IMG/VR virus record: IMGVR_UViG_3300030117_005059
Coordinates: 1-63,714 of that record
DNA length: 63,714 nt
Strand: one strand, 5' to 3'
Origin: a virus
Positions 25,118 through 32,045 of this stretch are shown in pieces. A program made the position numbers and the translations under genes. Position 1 is the first letter of the stretch. Every line of letters starts with the position of its first letter. Under the pieces are notes generated by a model that saw only the letters and a program-made list of their open reading frames with translations, made no database searches and was not told the origin of the DNA.

Positions 25118-25324
25118 TTATATCGTTTTCGCCCGCCTATGAATTTGAACGTCGCCTGCTCTAATTCTGTATTCCTGCCCATCGCAAATAATAGTTGCTA
25201 TTTTTTCCCAAGTATGGTATTGTTTAAGTAAACCAACACGCCACTTGGAATAGACAGTTGGGCGATGTAACCCAGCGCCGTGATCTAATATTTCTCTGAA
25301 TCTAACGAGGTCGCCGGCTTTCAT
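25118..25324 (-). CDS. Small protein at the end of the replication cluster
   Basis: A 68-residue protein that starts MKAGDLVRFREILDHGAG and has a strand-rich core (WRVGLLKQYHTW, then CDGQEYRIRAGDVQIH) suggestive of a small SH3-like barrel. It overlaps the DUF523-like gene by 23 bases and is the last gene before the late-type promoter. Its function is unknown. Confidence 0.6.
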   Translation of the reverse strand: MKAGDLVRFREILDHGAGLHRPTVYSKWRVGLLKQYHTWEKIATIICDGQEYRIRAGDVQIHRRAKTI

Positions 25325-25769
25325 ATTTCCGTACCCTTTCTAGGAAAATCTGACGATTACCTTCTGTGTTCATAGAACTAATCTCAGTTGTAGGACAATC
25401 AAGTGACTGGTGCATTGGTGCTTTTATTGTTCTACCTAAATCTTTTACGCCCACAGACAAACCACAAGTGGGTGATCTAGCTATGCCAATAAAACCAACA
25501 ACTTCATCGTAACGCTGCTCTATTTCTTCGCACTTGTCTTTAAGTTGCCTGTAAACCTCTCGCTTACCAGCAAAGGCTTTTATGTCACCATCAACTGAAC
25601 GTAATCTTATAGTTGAACGTGGAGTGCCAAACAATTCGTGCTCTGGACACACAGGCACAAGCTCAAAGCCGTTAGCTTCTGCCCACTCATATATTTCTTC
25701 GTTCCGGCGATTGCTGCCGTTCCACCTGACGTTTTCGCCATACACACAAGCACTAATAAGTATTTTCAA
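25302..25769 (-). CDS. DUF523/TudS-like protein (possible thiouracil desulfidase)
   Basis: A 155-residue protein with the DUF523 signature: ISACVYGENVRWNGS with C8, VPVCPEHELFGTPRSTIRL with C41, and IARSPTCG with C102. In TudS, the characterised DUF523 member, three cysteines hold a [4Fe-4S] cluster that removes sulfur from thiouracil. All three positions are kept. The TTG start overlaps the preceding stop by 17 bases with only a weak AAGAAAA upstream. A role in modified-nucleotide salvage or removal of thiolated bases is inference. Confidence 0.72.
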   Translation of the reverse strand: MKILISACVYGENVRWNGSNRRNEEIYEWAEANGFELVPVCPEHELFGTPRSTIRLRSVDGDIKAFAGKREVYRQLKDKCEEIEQRYDEVVGFIGIARSPTCGLSVGVKDLGRTIKAPMHQSLDCPTTEISSMNTEGNRQIFLERVRKYESRRPR

Positions 25770-26220
25770 TTTTCTTATGCTCTGCTTTCATAGCTAGGTA
25801 ATCCTCGTTCTCTCGTGCCTCTTTCCAGCAACTATAAAAAACCCTAGCACTATCAGCTTTCTCGCAAGTCAGAGCGTCTGGCTCTTGTGGTAAAACACTG
25901 CCATCAGTAGCGTATTTCTTTCCATCTCTATGGTTAGCATATCTACGAGCACGAGTGAAACCCATGTGTAGAAACTTCTTAGCCATATCTGCACCAACAA
26001 AATCCCCTTGCTCCACGAAGTCGTAAAACATCTTTAAGATTATCTGACTAGAAACTTCTGCCTCTGGAACAGTCTTGAATCGCCAGTGAGCACAGATCTC
26101 TGACTTATAGGGCTCGCAGATTAGGACACCCTGTTGTCCTCTACCAATATGGTACAGGTGCGGATTCTGACGATAGTCAACTTCAGGGTTCCACTTCTTA
26201 AAATAATCTTTACTAATCAT
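25753..26220 (-). CDS. DUF4385 family protein
   Basis: A 155-residue protein that follows the DUF4385 pattern throughout: YRQNPHLYHIGRGQQGVLI, then CEPYKSEICAHWRFKT, then EQGDFVGADMAKKFLHMGFT and RARRYANHRDGKKY. The family occurs in bacteria and phages and has no settled function. It starts in a four-base ATGA overlap with the endonuclease VII stop, in an operon of recombination genes. No catalytic site is evident to me. Confidence 0.75.
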   Translation of the reverse strand: MISKDYFKKWNPEVDYRQNPHLYHIGRGQQGVLICEPYKSEICAHWRFKTVPEAEVSSQIILKMFYDFVEQGDFVGADMAKKFLHMGFTRARRYANHRDGKKYATDGSVLPQEPDALTCEKADSARVFYSCWKEARENEDYLAMKAEHKKIENTY

Positions 26221-26594
26221 TCTATCTCTTTCAAATATTTCTGCGCTCTTGCTAAAGCCCTAATACTATCCTTGAATAACCCAAGTCCACGATTACATTG
26301 ATGACACAAAAATCCTCTGAACTTATTAGTGACGTGGCAATGGTCTAATACCCAAACACCAGCCCAACCTCCTGTGCCTTCTAACTCCTTTTCATCTCTC
26401 TGGCATATAGGGCAAATGTGATCTGGCGGGGCTGTGCCATGTTTTTCTTTTAGCAACCTACGCTGGCGAGACAGTTCATTGTTACACTTTTTGCACTCTG
26501 GTCGGTATATGTTCTTTCCGCCGTGGGCACGACTAAAACAAGAAAGATCTAAAGATTGTCCACATTTACTACACTTCTTCTTATTGGTTGACAT
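26217..26594 (-). CDS. 49: Recombination endonuclease VII (T4 gp49-like)
   Basis: A protein of 125 residues from the ATG at 26594, seven bases after GGGG, overlapping the upstream gene by 14 bases. An N-terminal zinc ribbon (CSKCGQSLDLSCF, then RPECKKCN) precedes the His-Me motif WVLDHCHVTNKFRGFLCHQC, with the catalytic His in LDHCH and zinc ligands in CPIC and CHQC. Endonuclease VII cuts Holliday junctions and branches before packaging. The family identity is clear. Confidence 0.88.
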   Translation of the reverse strand: MSTNKKKCSKCGQSLDLSCFSRAHGGKNIYRPECKKCNNELSRQRRLLKEKHGTAPPDHICPICQRDEKELEGTGGWAGVWVLDHCHVTNKFRGFLCHQCNRGLGLFKDSIRALARAQKYLKEIE

Positions 26595-29500
26595 AAGCAT
26601 ACCCCGATTGACGCTCAATGTCAATAGTCATATCGGCAATATCTTTGAGACTATCCAAGTGAGTAATCAAAAGCACAGTCTTGTAGTAGCCCTTAATCAT
26701 TTCCATCACTCGCATAAAGCCTTCAAGGTTTTCGGCGTCCAACGCTGTGCCTGGCTCATCCATAATCATGATGTCTGATTTTGGTAGGGTTGACACATTG
26801 GTTAGGGCGATACGGATGGCAATTGCTGCTAGCGTTTTCTCTGCTCCAGAAGCCATCTCTAAAGGTCGTGCTTCGTACTTTGGATGCTTGATGAAGATGT
26901 CTAGCTTATTCTTTTCTGCCTCAAAGAAAATATCAAAATCGGTGACGTTGGCAAGCACCGTACTGACCTCTTCATTGATAAGAGGTAGCATCCGCTTCAC
27001 AACATCATAACTGATACCATTAGGATGAGTACACCGCATAAACAAATCATAGGCAGCGTACTCTGTCCGCAGGTCTTCCAATTCTTGCTGCTTCTCTTTG
27101 ATGTTCGCAATTTGAGTTTCAATACCACCGTGTGATTTTACTAGGTCAAGCACCTTGGTTTCACAGATGGCAATATCGCTTTCCATCTTGATGGCTTTTT
27201 CCTTGAGGTCATCCTGTTCTTTGATAAGACCTTCTCGATTCTCAATTGCCTCCTTGTTCGTTTCATACAAATCAATCTTGGTTCTGATGTTTGTCATTTC
27301 GCTGGTGAGAAGATGGATTTTATTTTTTATCTTTGCAAAAGATAGGTCAAGGTTGGTTGCTTCAGTACAAAGATCAGCATGTTCTTTGTCTCTGCTGATG
27401 TACAGTTTCCGCTCTGCTTCCAGAGTTTTTACGTCCATATCTTCCAGCTTAGCTGTCAATTGATTGTGGCGGCGCTTTAAATTAGTAAGCGTCTTCTTTA
27501 CCTCTTGAAGAAGCTCCTTAGCTTCATAAGCATCTTTGATATATTTGCGGAGACCGCAGTCAGGACCGCAAGGTACTTCGTCAAGAGCATCGAGCTTCTT
27601 TTTGTAAACTGCTTGATTATTTTCTTCAAGCTTAATCTGGTTCTCAATGTCTCTAAGGTCTTTTTGTAAAACCTCACATCGATTAATTTGACTTGCAAGT
27701 GTATCAACGTCTGTGGCATCTAAAAGCTTTTTTAGGACTTTGGCTTGCGCCAAAACATCTTTCTTTTGCTTTTTGGCTTGCGTTGATTTGGTATTGAGGT
27801 CTGCTGATTCTTGCTCTGCTGTCGCAAGTCTTGCTGTCTCTTTTCTAATATTAATAAGTTCAACAGGGGCAGATGCGAAAAGTCCATCAATCTCTCTCAC
27901 TCGTTCGGAAATGGTTTCTAACTGTGTAGTTAGTTTAGCACATTTCCTTTCTTGTGTTTCCCTTGCTTTTTCATTATCGGTCAGTTGTCCGAGGAGTTGC
28001 GTAATATCTTCATCAAAATTATTATCTTCCAACTTTTTCAGGAGGGCACGGGTCTCAATACTATCGTTCTTGGATAGTTTGAACTTCTTCTCAAACTGGT
28101 CAAGGTCCAAAAACTTGGCAAGGATTTCCTTGCGCTTGGTTGAGCCCTCGTTGATGAAAGTCATTGCACCCATCTGGCTGGACATGCTGGTCAACAGGAA
28201 GTCGTCAATGCTACCAAAGATTTTACGGATAGCTTTGTCGGTGCCGTTACGGTCCAGCGAGTTGAGGCTGGTTTCCTCATCAGTGGCTGGATCAATCACA
28301 ACAAATTCCACATCAGTCTTAGCTTCCTCTGTTTCCTCCCCATGGAGTTTTCGAGTATATTTCTCTGACTTCCTCTCAATAATATAGTTCTTGCCAGCGA
28401 TGTCAATTTCAACTCGACCATATCCAGACGGTTTGTTCTGATTAATAATATTAAGATTCTTACGACTGTTCTTGCTGATTGAGTTATACACTGTGTAGAG
28501 CATACTGTCAACGACAGAACTCTTACCTGAATAGTTTTTACCGAAGATGCCAACGACGCCATTAAGTTTATCAAAGTTGACAGCATTACCCTCTCCATAG
28601 TTGAAGAGGTTGTCCCATTCCATCTTCTTCAGAGACCATTCTACGTTTCGCAGTCCTGCCTCGTCGCCATTAACATGTGCGTCATAACGTGAGTTAAGCT
28701 GAAATACTTTTTCTAGTGTCTTATCATCGGGTTCGTATTCTTTTAGATACTCTCGAATAAGGCGCTCTTGAACTGCTTGATCCCGCAGGTTCTCTGTGTT
28801 GCCAAGGTCGTCAACGTTTACGCTATCCCGTTTGAGACCAGCCTTGTTGACGAACGATAGGCTCTCGGGCTTGAAGCGGGTTTTGACAATATCCATCACA
28901 CGGCGGATTTTGTCTAGCGAGACTTTGTGGTGTGTCACCACACGCAGTCGGGCACCCTCTGGGATATCCAGCTTGCGTGGGATGTTCCCCTTCGCTGTCA
29001 TCTCAATTGTCATAAAGGGTTTAATATTTTCAACGAGACAATGCTTAACTTCATAGTCAGTCTTGCTCTTGATGTCCCAGATTAAAAAGCCCTTGTCGTT
29101 TGTCTCACCATGGTTTTGCTGGATAGTAGAACCACAATAACGAATGGTGCCACTCTCGTTGAGGACTTGGTTAGTCTTGTGGATATCACCCAACATAGCG
29201 TAGTCAAACTTATCAAACACTGAGATGTCATGATCGCCGTGGTCCATCACCCAACCGAGGTCTGTTTGACTATTATTAATTGCTCCGTGATAAAGAGCGA
29301 TATTGATTGCATTAGGATCAGACGGATCTTCCCAATTAGTCTCATCAAAGATTGACAAAACGTTTAGGGTCAAGTCGTCTTCCAACTGAACCTCACCTGA
29401 GTACTTGTGTAGGATTAGGCTTGGGTGATTGAGTGCTTCCACAATCGGAGTGATAGCATCTTGGCGAGCAGCGTTCCGTAGGTTGCCGTCATGGTTCCCA

Positions 29501-29730
29501 AGAATAATATGGGTCTCGGCGATGTCAGCCAAGTTCTTTAGGAAGTCTGTAGCTAACTCAAAGTACTCTGGCGAGAGTTGTGTTTTTGTGTGAGCCAAGT
29601 CGCCAGTATGGACGATGTAGTCTACATTTTCTTTTCTCAGGGTTTCATATATATGCTCAAATGCCTTACGGTACTCGTAATGGTATTTCAGATTTTTGAT
29701 ATGGGTGTCCCCAAAGTGTGCTATTCTCAT
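26581..29730 (-). CDS. Fused Mre11-Rad50 exonuclease (T4 gp47 + gp46 in one protein)
   Basis: A 1049-residue fusion. Residues 1-250 are an SbcD/Mre11 phosphoesterase: FGDTH, HTGDLA, LGNHDGN, LYHGAI and LGDIHKTN hold the metal ligands. Residues 370-1049 are an SbcC/Rad50 ATPase: GKNYSGKSS Walker A near 400, a coiled coil broken by a Cys hook (C721 and C725 in CGPDC), signature SGAEKT near 961 and Walker B IMIMDEP near 988. T4 makes these as two proteins forming the recombination/repair nuclease. The hook is CxxxC, not the usual CxxC. GAGG lies five bases before ATG. Confidence 0.93.
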   Translation of the reverse strand: MRIAHFGDTHIKNLKYHYEYRKAFEHIYETLRKENVDYIVHTGDLAHTKTQLSPEYFELATDFLKNLADIAETHIILGNHDGNLRNAARQDAITPIVEALNHPSLILHKYSGEVQLEDDLTLNVLSIFDETNWEDPSDPNAINIALYHGAINNSQTDLGWVMDHGDHDISVFDKFDYAMLGDIHKTNQVLNESGTIRYCGSTIQQNHGETNDKGFLIWDIKSKTDYEVKHCLVENIKPFMTIEMTAKGNIPRKLDIPEGARLRVVTHHKVSLDKIRRVMDIVKTRFKPESLSFVNKAGLKRDSVNVDDLGNTENLRDQAVQERLIREYLKEYEPDDKTLEKVFQLNSRYDAHVNGDEAGLRNVEWSLKKMEWDNLFNYGEGNAVNFDKLNGVVGIFGKNYSGKSSVVDSMLYTVYNSISKNSRKNLNIINQNKPSGYGRVEIDIAGKNYIIERKSEKYTRKLHGEETEEAKTDVEFVVIDPATDEETSLNSLDRNGTDKAIRKIFGSIDDFLLTSMSSQMGAMTFINEGSTKRKEILAKFLDLDQFEKKFKLSKNDSIETRALLKKLEDNNFDEDITQLLGQLTDNEKARETQERKCAKLTTQLETISERVREIDGLFASAPVELINIRKETARLATAEQESADLNTKSTQAKKQKKDVLAQAKVLKKLLDATDVDTLASQINRCEVLQKDLRDIENQIKLEENNQAVYKKKLDALDEVPCGPDCGLRKYIKDAYEAKELLQEVKKTLTNLKRRHNQLTAKLEDMDVKTLEAERKLYISRDKEHADLCTEATNLDLSFAKIKNKIHLLTSEMTNIRTKIDLYETNKEAIENREGLIKEQDDLKEKAIKMESDIAICETKVLDLVKSHGGIETQIANIKEKQQELEDLRTEYAAYDLFMRCTHPNGISYDVVKRMLPLINEEVSTVLANVTDFDIFFEAEKNKLDIFIKHPKYEARPLEMASGAEKTLAAIAIRIALTNVSTLPKSDIMIMDEPGTALDAENLEGFMRVMEMIKGYYKTVLLITHLDSLKDIADMTIDIERQSGYAYVNQ

Positions 29731-29743
29731 AGTGTCCTCTTGT

Positions 29744-30676
29744 TTAAATTGCTAAAGCGGCACGCAATAGAAATGTATCAGAATCAAACGGCTCCGCTGC
29801 CTTTTTTCTGGCTTGGTATTCTTGCTTTGTCATTTCACCTACATCATTATACGGAGCGATAGGTACTTTATATACCTCTAAGTCATATTGTAACAAAGCT
29901 TTGATCAATCGTAAAGCCTTCTTTTCAGCATCAGGATCAAGTGCAACATAAACTGGTGTGTCATTATAAGCTAGCTTTTGAAACAATTTACTTTCTTCCC
30001 TGAGTGTAGATCCAAGCAATGGAATAGAATTTGGTCCTGCCACGATCGCATCAAATACACCCTCAACTAGTGACACATCTGTAGTCCAATCGACATACAG
30101 ATCATTAAATATGATATCTTTATTGCCGGGTCCATTAAGGTAGGGTGGCCAGTTGTCCTTAGTCCATGACCTAGCCGTGAAGAAATTGCAATAACCCTCT
30201 ACACCAAAGCTAGGAATAATGATCCTGTTTTCATACTGACCGACCGCACAGTAACCAATCTTCCATCTGAGAATATCCTCTTTGGTAATTCTTCTTGATC
30301 TCAAATAGGACAGAGCCCTATTGTCAAGAACACTTGGGACACCTGTAAGTGTCTTAAACTCTGCGGGCAAATCAATTCTTTGCTCTTGTTCTGTCGCTAT
30401 CTCAAACAAGTTGTCAAGATCGCCTGTGTGTGCATCACCCTCTAGATCTCTCCAGGCGTCAAGGTGTTTTCGAGTACCCCATCGCCTTACAACCCTTTTA
30501 ATATTTTTGGTGCGCCAATCACACACCCAACACTTAGCTACGTTTTTCTCAAAGTTGATCGATAGCTTTTTCTTGTGGTGCCCGCAGCAAACCGAAGGAT
30601 ATAGATATTCTTGGTTTTGACGACTTGGGGTCCCAAGAATATCTGTCACGATTCTTTGTTTTTTAATTGTAATCAT
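29744..30676 (-). CDS. 61: DNA primase (DnaG/gp61-like, zinc ribbon + TOPRIM)
   Basis: A protein of 310 residues from the ATG at 30676; a TTG two codons upstream is an alternative. Residues 30-52 form a zinc ribbon (CCGHHKKKL with CWVC). LVEGVFDAIVAG (about 203-214) and ALDPDA (about 245-250) are the TOPRIM glutamate and DxD. It should make RNA primers for lagging-strand synthesis. T4 gp61 (342 residues) is similar in size. No helicase is in the window. It heads the replication cluster, directly under a sigma70-like promoter. Confidence 0.85.
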   Translation of the reverse strand: MITIKKQRIVTDILGTPSRQNQEYLYPSVCCGHHKKKLSINFEKNVAKCWVCDWRTKNIKRVVRRWGTRKHLDAWRDLEGDAHTGDLDNLFEIATEQEQRIDLPAEFKTLTGVPSVLDNRALSYLRSRRITKEDILRWKIGYCAVGQYENRIIIPSFGVEGYCNFFTARSWTKDNWPPYLNGPGNKDIIFNDLYVDWTTDVSLVEGVFDAIVAGPNSIPLLGSTLREESKLFQKLAYNDTPVYVALDPDAEKKALRLIKALLQYDLEVYKVPIAPYNDVGEMTKQEYQARKKAAEPFDSDTFLLRAALAI

Positions 30677-30681
30677 ACCCA

Positions 30682-30710
30682 ATGATATATGAGCACAGCT
30701 TTTATGTCAA
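30682..30710 (-). promoter_or_regulatory. Sigma70-like promoter before the primase
   Basis: The minus strand has TTGACA (30705-30710), a 17-base spacer and TATCAT (30682-30687), a perfect -35 and a five-of-six -10. Transcription would begin at or next to the primase ATG at 30676, so the transcript may be leaderless or nearly so. It lies in the 47-base gap between a structural-type gene and the replication cluster, and is the only strong host-type promoter I noticed. Confidence 0.6.
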
Positions 30711-30723
30711 ATTTTATTTTGTC

Positions 30724-31284
30724 TTAACTGGCAGGGGCTACTGCGTCAAGTGCCCTTTTACTAGCATCTGAGAATTTATCAAGCATTGATTGTCCTTTTT
30801 CCTCTGGTGCTTCACCAGCCGCAGGCTGATCCGTTGATAACGCCCTAAGATCTGTAAACAACTTATCCATAGTCTGTTCGTTTCTCGCCTCTTCGGGGAT
30901 AGTTTGATAAATTTGTTGCGCCAGTTGTTTAGTATCAACGCTAACAGTGACAGCGCCTCCAGCAGTTTCCATCTCATCTTGCTCCTGCAATGACTCGTAG
31001 TGCATTCCATGTTCAGCTTTGTACTCAAGATAATGTTTGACTGATCCAACGTAGTCTGCAATTTTTGTTAATTTACTTTGCACCCAAGCTGGCAACTCAG
31101 CATCGTCTGGGACATTATCGTAAATTTCCTGTGCATACTGCATAGTCTTATACATCTGTTGTCTAGCCATAGAACCCTCGTGATCGCCATGATCACGCTT
31201 CATCATAGAAGGTCCAACTCCACACATCTCATCGATCTGCTCTTTAATCATTTTGACTAAAACGTCTTTATTTAATTCTTTCAT
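30724..31284 (-). CDS. Capsid-targeting-like N-terminus protein, unknown
   Basis: A 186-residue protein. MKELNKDVLVKMIKEQIDEM is the shared N-terminal helix, with I-D-E at 17-19. The core has SMARQQMYKTMQYAQEIYDN and ELPAWVQSKLTKIADYVGSV, then KHYLEY, a pattern I associate with conserved phage head-region proteins of unknown function. The C-terminal third is acidic and Gln/Ala-rich. It overlaps the 254-residue gene by four bases (ATGA). Confidence 0.65.
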   Translation of the reverse strand: MKELNKDVLVKMIKEQIDEMCGVGPSMMKRDHGDHEGSMARQQMYKTMQYAQEIYDNVPDDAELPAWVQSKLTKIADYVGSVKHYLEYKAEHGMHYESLQEQDEMETAGGAVTVSVDTKQLAQQIYQTIPEEARNEQTMDKLFTDLRALSTDQPAAGEAPEEKGQSMLDKFSDASKRALDAVAPAS

Positions 31285-32045
31285 TTCTTTCTCCTGTTCT
31301 TAGGAGCCTCTTTCTTTTCTTCAGGCTTCTTTTCCTCTGGCTTTGTGTCGGCTGGTTTTTCTTCTGGTTTCTCTTCCGGTTTTTCTTCGGGCTTCTTTTC
31401 TTCTGGTTTTGCTGCTGGTTTCTTTTTTGGCTTATCTTCTCTGTCAAGAAAACCTGTGGTGCCCTTAATCTCGGGTCCCTTATCTACCTTAGCCTTAACC
31501 CTGGTGCCTTTCATTTTCATTATGGCATCTGCTTCTTCTTTGCCTTTTTTCCTTGCTTTGCCCATCTCATCAGTAAAAGCTTTTGTACTGGCACCAGCGC
31601 CAGCTAAGGCTCCAAGCGCCTGAGCCGCAACACCAGCACCAGCAGCGCCAACGTCCCCTGCTGCGCCTGCCACATCTTTACCAACCTCACCTGCTAAAGC
31701 TCCGGGTGCGGAATATTTGATCGCTCTCTTAGCACCTTGAGCTTTTCCAACCCCTCTGCGTATTGCACCTTTGGCAGCCGTTGCTCCTCGCTTAACCGCC
31801 TTAATACCTTTAGCTGCTGCCTTCACACCTGTCTGCACGGCTTTCTTTTTTGCTGCCTGATATTTTTTTCTGGCTTTGCCTGCTGCCTTAGCGGCTTTGA
31901 CTGCCTTGCCCACCATGCCTTGCTCGATTAGCACATAGGCTGTCTCTTCAGCAACAATAGCAAAGAGGTCTGACTCAGAAAGAATCTTTTCTCTCTCCTC
32001 ACGAATAACTTTCCTAACTTGACCTTCCGTCATTAGTTTTGTCAT
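31281..32045 (-). CDS. Histone H1-like Lys/Ala-rich internal protein
   Basis: A 254-residue protein in three parts. Residues 1-42 are the targeting-like helix (KLMTEGQVRKVIREEREKIL) with L-S-E at 22-24. Residues 45-115 are Lys/Ala/Arg repeats (AKAAGKARKKYQAAKKKAVQ) like H1/AlgP DNA-condensing tails. After an Ala/Gly segment, the end carries KPEEK repeats. It is likely to be packaged and to bind DNA in the head, as T4 internal proteins do. It overlaps both neighbours by four bases. Confidence 0.68.
   Translation of the reverse strand: MTKLMTEGQVRKVIREEREKILSESDLFAIVAEETAYVLIEQGMVGKAVKAAKAAGKARKKYQAAKKKAVQTGVKAAAKGIKAVKRGATAAKGAIRRGVGKAQGAKRAIKYSAPGALAGEVGKDVAGAAGDVGAAGAGVAAQALGALAGAGASTKAFTDEMGKARKKGKEEADAIMKMKGTRVKAKVDKGPEIKGTTGFLDREDKPKKKPAAKPEEKKPEEKPEEKPEEKPADTKPEEKKPEEKKEAPKNRRKK
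31310..31425 (-). repeat. Imperfect short tandem repeats encoding KPEEK
   Basis: The plus strand shows repeated TTCTTCTGGTTT/CTCTTCCGGTTT-like units that encode successive Lys-Pro-Glu-Glu motifs at the end of the H1-like protein. The repeats are in frame and vary at third positions. Confidence 0.6.

Noticed and set aside
24619-25182. A longer 187-residue form of the gene at 24619
   Set aside because: The extra N-terminus crosses the late-type promoter and the GGAGG site; the ATG at 25080 has proper spacing.
27713-28387. A 224-residue plus-strand frame opposite the Mre11-Rad50 fusion
   Set aside because: It is antisense to strongly conserved ATPase coding sequence, has a Ser/Leu-rich composition typical of reversed helical coding, and has no promoter or ribosome binding site.
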